Below are positions 45,371-57,000 of a DNA stretch of 64,000 nt, piece by piece. The translations under genes and the position numbers were made by a program. The notes below the pieces were generated by a model. The model did no database searches. It saw only the letters and a list, made by a program, of their open reading frames with translations, and was not told the DNA's origin. Where the stretch lies: the NCBI RefSeq assembly GCF_001465875.1, contig NZ_LN901321.1:280689-344688 (forward strand), read 5' to 3'. Numbering within the stretch: the first letter of the stretch is position 1; each line of letters opens with the position of its first letter. The DNA comes from Legionella saoudiensis. Lineage in GTDB: Bacteria > Pseudomonadota > Gammaproteobacteria > Legionellales > Legionellaceae.

Positions 45371-46363
45371 ATGGCAAAAAAACGCGTTAGAGTCGCCGTT
45401 ACAGGCGCAGCAGGACAAATCGGATATGCATTATTGTTCCGTATTGCTTCTGGACAAATGTTTGGTGCGGATACTGAAGTAGAATTAAACCTATTAGAGC
45501 TTGAGCCAGCACTGCAAGCATTACATGGGGTAGCCATGGAACTTGATGATTGCGCATTTCCATTATTGAAGCGCATCGTGTGCACTTCTGATCTAAATAA
45601 AGCTATGGATGGAGTTAATTGGGCTTTATTAGTAGGTTCAGTACCGCGTAAGCAAGGCATGGAGCGTTCTGATCTGTTGCAAATTAACGGCGGAATTTTT
45701 ACCAAGCAAGGCCAAGCAATTAATGATAATGCCAGTGATGATGTGCGCGTGTTTGTGGTGGGTAACCCCTGCAATACTAACTGTTTAATTGCAATGCATC
45801 ATGCACGTGATGTCCCTAATGACCGTTTCTATGCGATGACTACCTTAGATGAATTAAGAGCACGTACTCAATTAGCACAAAAAGCGGGTGTTGATATTAC
45901 TGCAGTAAGTCAAATGACAATTTGGGGTAACCATTCTGCTACCCAGTACCCTGATTTTTATAATGCGAAGATTAATGGTAAATCGGCGGCAGAAGTAATT
46001 AATGATGATGCTTGGCTAAAAGATACCTTTGTTTCTACTGTGCAACAACGTGGTGCTGCCATCATTAAAGCACGAGGCCTTTCTTCAGCGGCATCTGCGG
46101 CAAATGCAGTAATTACCGGGGTGAATCATCTGATATTTGATACACCTGTTGGAGAGACATTCTCTATGTGCCGTCATTCCGAAGGGGAATATGGTGTTGA
46201 TAAGGGCTTGATTTTCTCTGTTCCTTGCCGTCTTGAACGAGGTGAGTTAAGTGTTGTCGAAGGCTTAACCATGAATGACTACGGTCGTGAAATGTTTAAT
46301 AAAACTTTAGATGAGTTGAGACAGGAACGCGATACTGTTAAATCTTTAGGGTTATTAGATTAA
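45371..46363 (+). CDS. mdh: Malate dehydrogenase
   Basis: 330 residues of the NAD-dependent MDH type (cytosolic-like): [18 protein letters not shown] dinucleotide site, [15 protein letters not shown] loop, [10 protein letters not shown] and the catalytic His in [13 protein letters not shown]. Interconverts malate and oxaloacetate in the TCA cycle. A strong AGGGG ribosome site precedes it. Confidence 0.97.
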   Translation: MAKKRVRVAVTGAAGQIGYALLFRIASGQMFGADTEVELNLLELEPALQALHGVAMELDDCAFPLLKRIVCTSDLNKAMDGVNWALLVGSVPRKQGMERSDLLQINGGIFTKQGQAINDNASDDVRVFVVGNPCNTNCLIAMHHARDVPNDRFYAMTTLDELRARTQLAQKAGVDITAVSQMTIWGNHSATQYPDFYNAKINGKSAAEVINDDAWLKDTFVSTVQQRGAAIIKARGLSSAASAANAVITGVNHLIFDTPVGETFSMCRHSEGEYGVDKGLIFSVPCRLERGELSVVEGLTMNDYGREMFNKTLDELRQERDTVKSLGLLD

Positions 46364-46369
46364 TCCCCA

Positions 46370-47236
46370 CTAGAATGTTAATTTAAACTCTCCTTCTTCC
46401 AATAAAGAGGGAGAGTTATCCGACACTGGCTGTATATTTTGAGATGTCTTTTTCGCTAATTCCGCTGTTTGGTATCTTTGTATTAGTTCGGAACTATCCA
46501 AAATAAATTTGGCTTCTGCATTACGTAATATGGTTGATATGGAACGACCATTAGACAAAGTCTCATTAAGTTTTTCCACTAATTGCACGGCCTTAGTAAT
46601 TGGGTCAGGATTATTTTGTACAAAATGAGGAATATGTTTAATAATCGCCTCTGCCAGCTGCCTATCGGTTAAATAAAGCACCAGTCGTGTACGTACGATT
46701 TGCACAAAGTTATTATCTGACTCCATAATCAGGTTGCTTAAAAAATCCGGTTCTCTTTTTAATTGAGCACTTAATTTTTGGCTGAAGCCAAAATGCTCTC
46801 GATACTCCAACAGCATAGTAATAATTGAGTTTTGGTTATCATGTTTAACAGTAGTTCCGGATTTATGCGTTAACCAGGTCAGTAAGTCTGCTTCTTGAGG
46901 TCTGTGATTTAATGCGCTGAATTGAAATTTGGGGGAGGCGTTTGAATGGGACAAGTAATTATCCCACTTCATAGGCGGTAAATTTAGGGTTTTAGCTAAG
47001 CAGTCAACCTGTGCTTTTATCACCCCAAAATCCAGATGCCATTTTTCCAGATGAGGAATAACAGCCTTTAAAAATTTTAACAACTCAATAAATTTTCTTT
47101 GTGGAATTGGATGGAAATTATCCAAAGATTGCTTGAGCTGTTGGATTTCAGAGTAAATAAAACGTTCATTTCTCATAGGTGCTCTATGAAAAACGGGTTG
47201 CAAGGCGTCTTTTAGTGCTGCAAAAGGATCTTTCAT
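46370..47236 (-). CDS. MavF-like Legionella protein, probable Dot/Icm effector
   Basis: 288 residues, mostly helical, no signal peptide and no membrane segment. The end (SPSLLEEGEFKLTF) has the acidic and hydrophobic residues of an E-block translocation signal. In L. pneumophila the effector gene mavF lies next to mdh, as this gene does, so it is likely the same locus. The identity rests on synteny and end sequence, because I cannot compare the proteins. Its molecular role is unknown. Confidence 0.6.
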   Translation of the reverse strand: MKDPFAALKDALQPVFHRAPMRNERFIYSEIQQLKQSLDNFHPIPQRKFIELLKFLKAVIPHLEKWHLDFGVIKAQVDCLAKTLNLPPMKWDNYLSHSNASPKFQFSALNHRPQEADLLTWLTHKSGTTVKHDNQNSIITMLLEYREHFGFSQKLSAQLKREPDFLSNLIMESDNNFVQIVRTRLVLYLTDRQLAEAIIKHIPHFVQNNPDPITKAVQLVEKLNETLSNGRSISTILRNAEAKFILDSSELIQRYQTAELAKKTSQNIQPVSDNSPSLLEEGEFKLTF

Positions 47237-47336
47237 AAATCTATCCCCAGTAAGCGCTCTTTATAAGTATAGTTTATTAAAATGTAAATGTACAGATATT
47301 GATCAATTCCTTATTTTTTTATGAGCTTCACCATGA

Positions 47337-49451
<2,115 letters not shown>

Positions 49452-49460
49452 AGATTAGAA

Positions 49461-49488
49461 ATAGCCTGGTTGCGCGCAACCAGGCTAT
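49461..49488. terminator. Palindromic terminator between fadH and the beta-propeller gene
   Basis: ATAGCCTGGTTGCG and its complement form an uninterrupted palindrome just after fadH, followed by TTTTGTT. It lies between convergent genes and may serve both. Confidence 0.75.
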
Positions 49489-49495
49489 GCTTTTG

Positions 49496-50986
49496 TTAAT
49501 GAATAGAATAACCTGTAATATTACTGCCATTAAAATTAACTACATAAACGAATGATCCATTAGGGGTCACAATAATCGCCGTTGGACCGTTTCCTGTGGC
49601 ATAAGGTCCATTAGGTAAAAGACTTAAAGCACCCGTTATCGGATCAACACTATCGGCATTGATCGTATTTTCATTAAAATTCGTAACGTAAGCAAATTTA
49701 TCATCAGGCGTTAAGGCGATGCTTGAAGCTGCTGTTGATATGATTGTGGGGGTTACGTCAGTTAACGATCCCGTAGTAGGATTGACTGAGTAGACCCAAA
49801 CAGATGTGTCATAGTCCATCGTTTTGAATCCACCTCCATTATTAGCTGCAACATAAACCAAGGTCCCTGTAGAATTGGTAATAATTTTTCCAGGATAAAA
49901 CCCTGTCGTAAAGGGGCTATCGGGCATCGCGCTGAGCTCTCCAGTAGTTTGGTTAATTGTATAGCCGTAAATATAGCCATAAGCATAATCAATTACATAG
50001 AGAAATTGCCCATTAGGGGTTACGACAAGACCTACAGGTTGGCTAAACCCTCCAGCAGGATAAGGACTTGTTGAAAGTTGGTTCAGGGCGCCACTCGTCG
50101 GATCAACTGTATAGGCTGAAACGTTACCTCCATTTTGATTGGCTACATAAGCAAATTGCCCATTGGGTGAGAGTCCAATAAATGCAGGGCCTTGTCCTGC
50201 CTCATAGTTATCTATAAAGCTTAAAAAACCAGTGGTTTGGTTAATACTAAATTGAGCAACATTGAGGTTACCAAAATCGGTATAGTAAACGTATTGGCCA
50301 TTAGGGCTTATAGCAATTCCCGAATATTGATTGCCTGGGTTGAAAGGACTTCCTGAAACAGGCGTTAAGACACCGGTAGTGGGGGCAATCGAATAGCCGG
50401 TTGCACCACCACTAAGATTGGCAACGTAAAGAAATTGGCTGTTTGGCGTTGCGGCAAGATTACTAGGGTCTCCTCCGGTTATAAACGGGCTTCCAGGAAT
50501 TGGTTCTAGCGCTCCTGTTTGTGGGGTAGAACATTGTAGCGCATTCATATTAAAAAATGCGGCATTGGTATTACTTCCCTGCACTACTACATTGGGGATA
50601 TAAAATGCATTAGGATTATTGGAAATAAAGGATATGGAGCAACTGGCCTTGGGGCGTAATATTGCAGGGCAACCGTTATTTTGTGATACGTTATTTAAGT
50701 AATTGGCATCAGTAGATGACGCGGTGATATTTCTTGCGTTCACTAGTGAGTTATTCGTAACCGTGATAAAGCCTGGAGGATTCACACAACCCGATGTACC
50801 AATATTTATGGTGCAGTTTTGCACAAAGTTAGAGCATACAACGGCATTACGATTGTTAACCGTTAGGGTTAATTCAGCCTTTGCTTTAGAGGTATTTTGG
50901 GGAGGTGTTTCCGTTAAAGGCGCAACCTCTGCGAATGTTTGTTGTGCAAATAATAATAGCAGTCCTAATAACCCTTTGTGTATCAT
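49496..50986 (-). CDS. Secreted beta-propeller protein (YVTN/lactonase-like)
   Basis: 496 residues with a signal peptide (MIHKGLLGLLLLFAQQTFAE), a 150-residue N-terminal domain with paired cysteines (CSNFVQNCTINIG) and then seven repeats of about 45 residues built on PNGQFLYVAN and TGYSIxPTTG units. This is a seven-bladed propeller like 6-phosphogluconolactonase or YVTN proteins. Enzymatic activity cannot be shown; a surface or binding role is equally possible. Convergent with fadH. Confidence 0.8.
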   Translation of the reverse strand: MIHKGLLGLLLLFAQQTFAEVAPLTETPPQNTSKAKAELTLTVNNRNAVVCSNFVQNCTINIGTSGCVNPPGFITVTNNSLVNARNITASSTDANYLNNVSQNNGCPAILRPKASCSISFISNNPNAFYIPNVVVQGSNTNAAFFNMNALQCSTPQTGALEPIPGSPFITGGDPSNLAATPNSQFLYVANLSGGATGYSIAPTTGVLTPVSGSPFNPGNQYSGIAISPNGQYVYYTDFGNLNVAQFSINQTTGFLSFIDNYEAGQGPAFIGLSPNGQFAYVANQNGGNVSAYTVDPTSGALNQLSTSPYPAGGFSQPVGLVVTPNGQFLYVIDYAYGYIYGYTINQTTGELSAMPDSPFTTGFYPGKIITNSTGTLVYVAANNGGGFKTMDYDTSVWVYSVNPTTGSLTDVTPTIISTAASSIALTPDDKFAYVTNFNENTINADSVDPITGALSLLPNGPYATGNGPTAIIVTPNGSFVYVVNFNGSNITGYSIH

Positions 50987-51462
50987 AATAAAAATCCCTA
51001 AATTATTGTTATTGATGCATTGGGGACTGTAACAAAGGAAGAGACGAAAGACAAAATATTAATGCTAAGTTGGCAGAAATAACCCTTATTAGACAAGAGC
51101 CTATAAGGGATTTTTATCAGAAAATTGAAGCTTTGGGAGGTGATGTTTTACTTAGAGCAGCATTTCAGCAGAACCTTATTGTGCAAACAGTAACAGAATT
51201 CTTGGTAACTCTTTGTTTATTATAAAAAACCCATAAGCCAAAGTTGTTTTTACCATGAATGAAGGTAACAAAGAAATAAAGTAAAGACAAAATATATTCA
51301 CAAAGTTGTATGAATATTAATGAGAATTTCAAATTTTTCTCAGCCGAATTTGAATTAAATGTAACAAATATAGTGCATCACACTGTTTATTTTGTTATTA
51401 TACTGAGCAAATTTTATATAGCTTGGCTTTTTTAGGCCATGCATTACACGATTAGGAAGTTT
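50987..51462. other. Gene-free region upstream of deaD
   Basis: About 475 nt without a credible reading frame. It holds the divergent upstream regions of the propeller gene and of deaD. A TATACT box at 51399-51404 could be a promoter for deaD, but the -35 is poor. The long leader is what one expects for a helicase with regulated 5' end, which is inference. Confidence 0.4.
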
Positions 51463-53187
51463 ATGATTCAAGATATACCAAACTTTGCCTCCTTTAATTT
51501 TTCAGATGCGATAAATAAGGCACTGGAGGATATGAAGTTTACTACCCCATCACCCATTCAAGCTCAAACTATTCCACTTTTGTTGGAAGGAAAAGATATT
51601 ATTGCCTTAGCGCAAACCGGGACAGGTAAGACGGCAGCTTTTGCATTACCGATTTTACAAAGTTTATCTCCCAGCATTCAAGGTACCCAAGCGCTAATTT
51701 TAGCCCCTACACGAGAGTTGGCTATTCAAGTTGCAGAACAATTTGAATTATTAAGTGCCAGACAACGTGGCGTAACTGTTGCTACCCTATGTGGTGGACA
51801 AGAGTATGGTCGTCAATTAAAACAATTACGTGCTGGTGCGCAAGTGGTTGTTGGTACGCCGGGTCGCATTTTAGATCACATTGATAAAGGAACGTTGGTT
51901 TTAAATAACTTACGTACATTTATTCTTGATGAGGCAGACGAAATGCTGCGTATGGGCTTCATTGAAGATATTGAAACCATTATGGCCAAACTCCCAGCAC
52001 AAAAACAAATAGGGTTATTTTCAGCAACAATGCCCTATCGCATTCGTCAAATTGCCAATACTTATTTACAAAATCCTGCCTCTGTTGAAATTCGTGCAGA
52101 AACTGCAACTGTAAAAAGCATTGAACAACGTTTCTTATTTGCTTCAGGTTACCAAAAACCAGATGCATTGCTACGTGTTTTAGCGGTTGAGGAGTATCAA
52201 GGCGTAATTATCTTCGTGCGTACCAAGAGCAGTACTGAAGAGGTTGCGGAATTACTACAGCAGCAAGGTTTACGTGCTATGGCGATCCATGGCGACATTA
52301 CCCAAGCCTTACGCGAGCGTATTATTTCTCAGTTCCGTCAAGGGGCAATCGATATTCTCGTTGCTACCGACGTTGCCGCACGTGGTTTAGATGTTGAGCG
52401 TGTTACTCACGTAATTAACTACGACTTACCACATGATAATGAGACTTATGTGCATCGTATTGGTCGAACTGGCCGAGCAGGTCGTTCTGGTGTTGCAATT
52501 TTGTTTGTTACACCTAAAGAATCACGTTTAATCAGTAGTGTTGAACGACATACGCGTCAGCGTATTACTAAAGTAACAGTGCCTAATGATCATATGATTC
52601 AAGTTGCACGACAACAGCGTTTTATGGCAAATATCACCGCACGTTTAGAGAATGAGCATTTGCATTCATACAGAAAGATAGTTGAAGAGTACATTAAAGA
52701 GAATAATGTTTCTGCTGTTGATGTTGCTGCTACTTTGGCCTTGTTAATTCATAAAGATCAGCCATGGCAGCAAAAAGAACAATCGTTACCTAAAGCTGCT
52801 CGTCCTGAAAGAGAAGGGCGTGGAGAGCGCGAGCGTGGATCTCGATTTGACCGTGAGCGTTCATTCTCACGTTCTGATGAGCGACGTTCTGACCGAAAAG
52901 GCTTTGGTGATGGAGGCCGTAAGAAGTTTAACGAAGACATTACTGAACAGGATTTATTCCGTATTGATGTAGGTAAGGTTCATGGCGTAAAACCAGGTAA
53001 TATTGTCGGTGCCATTGCCAATGAAGCAGGCTTACAAAGTCGCCATATTACCGGTCTTAAAATTCATGAAGATCATTCTACTGTACGCTTACCGAAAGGC
53101 ATGTCTAAAGAAGTAGTAAATGATTTAACTAAAGCATGGGTTTGTGGCCGACAGTTAAAATTAACGTTAATTAGTAGTGGTGCTTAA
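51463..53187 (+). CDS. deaD: DEAD-box RNA helicase DeaD/CsdA
   Basis: 574 residues. All helicase motifs are present: PSPIQAQTIP (Q motif), AQTGTGKTAAF, APTRELA, DEAD, SAT, and HRIGRTGRAGRSG. A DbpA-type RNA-binding domain follows (RIDVGKVHGVKPGNIVG), separated by an Arg/Glu/Ser-rich linker. It unwinds structured RNA during ribosome assembly and cold growth. AGGAAG before 51463 decides the start; the frame begins 24 nt earlier. Confidence 0.95.
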   Translation: MIQDIPNFASFNFSDAINKALEDMKFTTPSPIQAQTIPLLLEGKDIIALAQTGTGKTAAFALPILQSLSPSIQGTQALILAPTRELAIQVAEQFELLSARQRGVTVATLCGGQEYGRQLKQLRAGAQVVVGTPGRILDHIDKGTLVLNNLRTFILDEADEMLRMGFIEDIETIMAKLPAQKQIGLFSATMPYRIRQIANTYLQNPASVEIRAETATVKSIEQRFLFASGYQKPDALLRVLAVEEYQGVIIFVRTKSSTEEVAELLQQQGLRAMAIHGDITQALRERIISQFRQGAIDILVATDVAARGLDVERVTHVINYDLPHDNETYVHRIGRTGRAGRSGVAILFVTPKESRLISSVERHTRQRITKVTVPNDHMIQVARQQRFMANITARLENEHLHSYRKIVEEYIKENNVSAVDVAATLALLIHKDQPWQQKEQSLPKAARPEREGRGERERGSRFDRERSFSRSDERRSDRKGFGDGGRKKFNEDITEQDLFRIDVGKVHGVKPGNIVGAIANEAGLQSRHITGLKIHEDHSTVRLPKGMSKEVVNDLTKAWVCGRQLKLTLISSGA

Positions 53188-53200
53188 TTAGCTATAGAAC

Positions 53201-53232
53201 ACAACGCTTTTCTGTAATTAGAGAAGCGTTGT
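53201..53232 (+). terminator. Rho-independent terminator of deaD
   Basis: Arms ACAACGCTTTTCT / AGAGAAGCGTTGT (12 of 13 paired) with a 6-nt loop, followed by a T-run. It may serve also the convergent mavE-like gene. Confidence 0.85.
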
Positions 53233-53234
53233 TT

Positions 53235-53762
53235 TTATTTCGCAGCAAAATAAAGTGTCGCTGCCGCTGCTAGTGATGCAGTGAGAATCAAACCTGCCGT
53301 TGTTGTTTCAGGAGTAAAAAATTTATAGGGATGGGCTGTTGGTTTCTCTGTAACTGGATTACTGTCTTCCGTGCCAATCTTATTCAACTTTATTTGCGTA
53401 ATATTGTTTACCACTGAGCTAATTCGTTGCTCTGCTATGGTATTAGAGGTAATTAAGCTGAAATAGTCTTGTTCTAATAATTTGATTGCTGCATCTATTT
53501 GTTGTGGGGTTAGGCTTGCGTCTTGGCTATAGAATTGGATTGTGCGAAATAGGGTTTCGGAATAGGCCGCACTTACTTGAAGTAATTCAAGCTGTTGCCA
53601 ATTTTGGGAATCAGCAATTTTTGAGTGGAGCTGATAACGGGGATTTTGTGAATCATTTTGCGTGAATGCGTGAATTGCATCAGCTAATTGGGTTTCACTA
53701 GAAAGAATTTGATGGAGTAGGTGTAGGGATTTTTCGATGAACTCGTGTTCAAATATGGTCAT
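53235..53762 (-). CDS. mavE: MavE-like Dot/Icm effector with NPxY motif
   Basis: 175 residues. An NPRY motif at 40-43 matches the eukaryote-like NPxY of MavE, and there is one C-terminal membrane segment (TAGLILTASLAAAATLYFAAK), also as in MavE. In L. pneumophila mavE lies beside plaA, as here. MavE is translocated and needed to steer the Legionella vacuole away from lysosomes. Identification rests on motif, topology and synteny, because I have not aligned sequences. Confidence 0.75.
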   Translation of the reverse strand: MTIFEHEFIEKSLHLLHQILSSETQLADAIHAFTQNDSQNPRYQLHSKIADSQNWQQLELLQVSAAYSETLFRTIQFYSQDASLTPQQIDAAIKLLEQDYFSLITSNTIAEQRISSVVNNITQIKLNKIGTEDSNPVTEKPTAHPYKFFTPETTTAGLILTASLAAAATLYFAAK

Positions 53763-53985
53763 TTAAGGTCTCCTTACCGTAAAAGAAATACTATAAGGAT
53801 CTTTCAAAATTAAGGCAAGAAGAGGAACACAGGGTATTTCCTTATGGATGAAGATGTGTTCTTATGTTGGGCTCAGAGGTATTGGGGATCGGTAATGCAA
53901 ATTAAATAAACAAAAAGATTATTTAATGCTATAATTATCGATTAATTTTGTTTTTAAAAACAATCAATTATAATTAAGGGTATAC

Positions 53986-54912
53986 ATGAGACTGTTAGCA
54001 ACTTTAGGTGCTTTTTTATTTTCTGGAATTGTTCTAGCAACACCTCTCCATAATATAGTTGTATTTGGTGATAGCTTGTCGGATAACGGCAACCTTTATG
54101 AATTCATGAATCATCAATTGCCTCCATCACCTCCTTATTTTAAGGGCCGTTTTTCTAATGGACCTGTATGGATAGAACATTTAGCCGCTTCTTATTTTCC
54201 TAAGGATACTGGCGCACATTTATTAGATTATGCTTATGGCGGTGCGGGTGTTTCTTCTGATGAAGAAGATGATGACGTTTTGTTTACTTTAAGAAGAGAA
54301 GTAAAAGATTACTTGGCTGCTCATCAAAATAAGGCAAGCGCAGATAGCCTTTATGTGGTATGGATAGGTGCTAATAATTATTTGGCATTGCCATCTGAAG
54401 TTGATAAAACCTTACGCGAGGTAAATGAAGGAATTACCGAGAGCTTACAACGCCTGGCTGATAAGGGAGCAAAACATATTTTAGTAGTTAATATTCCTGA
54501 TTTAGGAAGTACTCCTGCAGCGATTGAGTTTGACGCAATTGAAGCTATGTCTTATTTTTCACAAACACATAACGCATTATTAAATAACACATTAGCTAAC
54601 CTAAAACAGCAATATCCAGAGGTTGAATGGCTATTTTTTGATATGAATCAATCATTTAACGATGTAGTTACTAATCCACAATCGTATGGATTTAACAATA
54701 TTAAAGAGACTTGTGTTGATTTAATGCCTGAAAGTTTCAGGAAAAAATCAGTATTAAAAATGGTTTCTGTAGCCAAACCTAAGCTTAATAATGATGCATG
54801 TGATGGCTATTTATTTTTTGATTTAGTGCATCCAACTGCAGTTGCTCATGAGTTGTTAGCGGATCGCGCTCGGAAAGCGCTTGATGAAGCAGGGGTTGTA
54901 TTTGCTGAGTAA
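53986..54912 (+). CDS. plaA: Secreted GDSL lysophospholipase A PlaA
   Basis: 308 residues with a short signal peptide, the nucleophile in FGDSLSDNGN (Ser30), GxND-like GANN and the DLVHPTAVAHE catalytic Asp/His box. A Cys pair (CVDLMPES...NDAC) encloses a loop of the type known to control activation of Legionella GDSL enzymes by the ProA protease. PlaA is exported by the type II system and cleaves lysophospholipids. Neighbour of the mavE-like gene as in L. pneumophila. Confidence 0.92.
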   Translation: MRLLATLGAFLFSGIVLATPLHNIVVFGDSLSDNGNLYEFMNHQLPPSPPYFKGRFSNGPVWIEHLAASYFPKDTGAHLLDYAYGGAGVSSDEEDDDVLFTLRREVKDYLAAHQNKASADSLYVVWIGANNYLALPSEVDKTLREVNEGITESLQRLADKGAKHILVVNIPDLGSTPAAIEFDAIEAMSYFSQTHNALLNNTLANLKQQYPEVEWLFFDMNQSFNDVVTNPQSYGFNNIKETCVDLMPESFRKKSVLKMVSVAKPKLNNDACDGYLFFDLVHPTAVAHELLADRARKALDEAGVVFAE

Positions 54913-54922
54913 GCTTAGTTCT

Positions 54923-54995
54923 TTAGCGCATGTAATACGAGATCGCGCTTGAATAGGTCCCCGATCCCGTATTACGCTATGCTAATAAGGGCTAC
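54923..54995. repeat. Imperfect palindromic repeat, copy A
   Basis: Left arm from TTAGCGCATGTAATACGA and right arm ending CGTATTACGCTATGCTAA pair with few mismatches. It shares the GTAATACG core and the GGGCTAC end with the repeat at 59845-59919. Intergenic, downstream of plaA. Confidence 0.7.
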
Positions 54996-55033
54996 AGTTT
55001 AATAAAAGGACTGTTACAATTTTCAGGGATGTT

Positions 55034-55852
55034 ATGTATTACATTTTAAGACTGTTTTTTATATTTTTTCTCGTTATCTCCACTGCTTATACAGAGCAAT
55101 TGGAGATAAAGCTTAATGGCAAGAGCATTAAACTACCTTATTGGTCTGCATTAAAAGATCCCCACGGCGCAATTGTCCTCATCCATGGCGGTGAGCAGCC
55201 ACAATGGTCAACTTTTCTTGAGTATGTAGCAAAGCATTTATCAGATTATGGCTGGTCTACCGTGCTATTGAATTGTGAGCAAGATAGTCCAGAGTCGTGG
55301 ATAAAAGAACTACCCGAAGCAATTAATACTCTGCGCCAGCAAAAAAATAACCGCATTGTGGTTATTCATTATGGGGAGCAAGTCAATCAAACTTTAGCTG
55401 CTTTCGATAAGCAGGTTGGAATAGAAGGTCTGATTTTACTTTCTGCTTATGATTTATCGCAAGCAGGTGAGAAAAAGGATGACAAAAAAATTGAATTAAA
55501 AGTTCCTCTATTTGATATCGCAGGTCAATTTGATTATGGTGCGGTGCTTGAGCAAATGAACGAACGTAAAAAAGCGTTTGCCCAAAGCAAATATACCTCC
55601 ATGAACGTACCTGGCGCGAACCATGATTATGAATATAATGAATCGATGGTAGTATCATTTCTTAGCGGCTGGATGCTGAAACTTAGCGAAAACAAACCCA
55701 AACCGCCACCAGTGCTTGTTTCTTATGTGGCCTCGATAGCGGCTTTCATCCCCAAAGAGGAGGTTGCTTTAGATGAGGAGCCTGAGGATTGGACGGGTTA
55801 TAATGAGGATCCTCCAGAGCCAATGCAGGAAATTATCGTAAATAAAATGTAA
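55034..55852 (+). CDS. Alpha/beta hydrolase-like protein (DUF3530 type)
   Basis: 272 residues with a signal peptide (IFFLVISTAYTEQ) and an alpha/beta-hydrolase beginning (HGAIVLIHGGEQPQWSTFLEY). A nucleophile-elbow serine in the usual GxSxG form is not seen; IVVIHYGEQ stands there instead, so the catalytic site is altered or lost. A long acidic, Pro-rich C-terminus follows. Periplasmic location is likely; substrate unknown. Follows plaA in the same direction. Confidence 0.7.
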   Translation: MYYILRLFFIFFLVISTAYTEQLEIKLNGKSIKLPYWSALKDPHGAIVLIHGGEQPQWSTFLEYVAKHLSDYGWSTVLLNCEQDSPESWIKELPEAINTLRQQKNNRIVVIHYGEQVNQTLAAFDKQVGIEGLILLSAYDLSQAGEKKDDKKIELKVPLFDIAGQFDYGAVLEQMNERKKAFAQSKYTSMNVPGANHDYEYNESMVVSFLSGWMLKLSENKPKPPPVLVSYVASIAAFIPKEEVALDEEPEDWTGYNEDPPEPMQEIIVNKM

Positions 55853-55934
55853 TCTGATTGTTGCAGCCAAGTAATAAAAAAGTCCTCATCGCGAGGCTTA
55901 GCGAAGTAACACAACAATGAATTGGCGCAAAGCA

Positions 55935-55995
55935 CCATTCTTTGATTGCTTCGCTAAGCTTAGCTAATAAAACTTACATGTCCAGTGAACGTTTA
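55935..55995. repeat. Diverged copy of the repeat at 58404-58466
   Basis: The pattern GATTGCTTCGC ... TTACATG ... GTGAACGTTTA follows in the same order and spacing as GGTTGCTTCGC ... TTACATA ... GTGAACGCTTA downstream of waaA. Its upstream flank (55880-55930) forms a loose inverted repeat with it. Confidence 0.55.
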
Positions 55996-56006
55996 GTTTT
56001 TACTGA

Positions 56007-56873
56007 CTACCAGCCCTTGCTTTCACAAATCAGCTCATAGGCCTTCACAATTTTTTGCGTCTTCTCATTGGCGACTTTAATCATCTCCTGGGGTAAGCCT
56101 TGCGCAATTAACTTATCTGGGTGGTTGCGGCTTAATAAACGACGATAGGCTCTCTTAACTTCCTGTTTACTGGCACTCGGCGATACCTCCATTAAGGCAT
56201 AGGCATAGTCCAGATTTGATTTAGATGGTTTATAGTTGTATCTGCTGTATGACGAATAGGAATCTGAGGAAGACTGATTGGCATCCTGCTGTTTATGAGC
56301 GGAACCGAAATCTTCATAAAAGCGATATTGTTGATGGAAGGGCATAAAGCCAAGATGAGAGAAAATAATATCTAAGGTTTGTATTTTTCGTGTTGTTAAG
56401 CCATCAATTTGTGCTGCTTGATACTGAATATCCATAAAGACTTTTAATAAATTACGGTTATCATTGCAGGCACGACGCAGCCTTAAAAGGACGCTAATAA
56501 GATCAAAGTGGGAGCTTTTGCCCTCATTAAATAAGCGCATAGCCAGTATTTTTTGTTGTTGGCCCAAATGCATTTCGCTCATAATGGAACGAGCCATATT
56601 TAATTCTTCTTCGCTAACGCGACCATCAGCTTTTGCCAGATAGCCCATAATGGAAAAAGTTGCCTCAAAAAACATGGTTTGTACATTGCTGCGTTTTTCA
56701 GTCAAATACAATAAAAGTGGATTAGAAAAATGATTCGCAAGCCCTCGGTCGAAGATATTTCCCACTAAAATACCAAAAATCGCACCTGTGGGACCTGCGG
56801 ATAAAAAGCCAAAGAATGCCCCGAGAAGTTTTCCCCACCAGGTGCTAATTGTAAAAAAATCCTTAAAATTCAT
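56007..56873 (-). CDS. djlA: DjlA-type membrane co-chaperone
   Basis: 288 residues: one N-terminal Gly-rich membrane segment (FFGFLSAGPTGAIFGILVG), a TerB-like helical domain and a C-terminal J domain with the HPD motif (NHPDKL). DjlA proteins stimulate DnaK at the inner membrane; Legionella djlA-type genes are often linked with stress and intracellular growth. Divergent from waaA. Confidence 0.93.
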   Translation of the reverse strand: MNFKDFFTISTWWGKLLGAFFGFLSAGPTGAIFGILVGNIFDRGLANHFSNPLLLYLTEKRSNVQTMFFEATFSIMGYLAKADGRVSEEELNMARSIMSEMHLGQQQKILAMRLFNEGKSSHFDLISVLLRLRRACNDNRNLLKVFMDIQYQAAQIDGLTTRKIQTLDIIFSHLGFMPFHQQYRFYEDFGSAHKQQDANQSSSDSYSSYSRYNYKPSKSNLDYAYALMEVSPSASKQEVKRAYRRLLSRNHPDKLIAQGLPQEMIKVANEKTQKIVKAYELICESKGW

Positions 56874-57000
56874 TATATAGAATTACCTTAAATTAATGTC
56901 AGTTCCACTGTATATGAGGGTATTGCTCTCATCTGCAATAGTCTTGTCGATTTATACCACATTTTAAGTATATACTGTCGGCTTTTAGGTTTGGCTTTAT

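Noticed and set aside
45283..45774. N-terminal extension of hemW upstream of 45282
   Set aside because: It lies antisense to mdh, shows no family similarity, and HemW proteins start at the IHIPWC region.
50703..51032. Plus-strand frame opposite the propeller signal peptide
   Set aside because: Antisense to a gene with a clear signal peptide; no ribosome site or recognisable domain.
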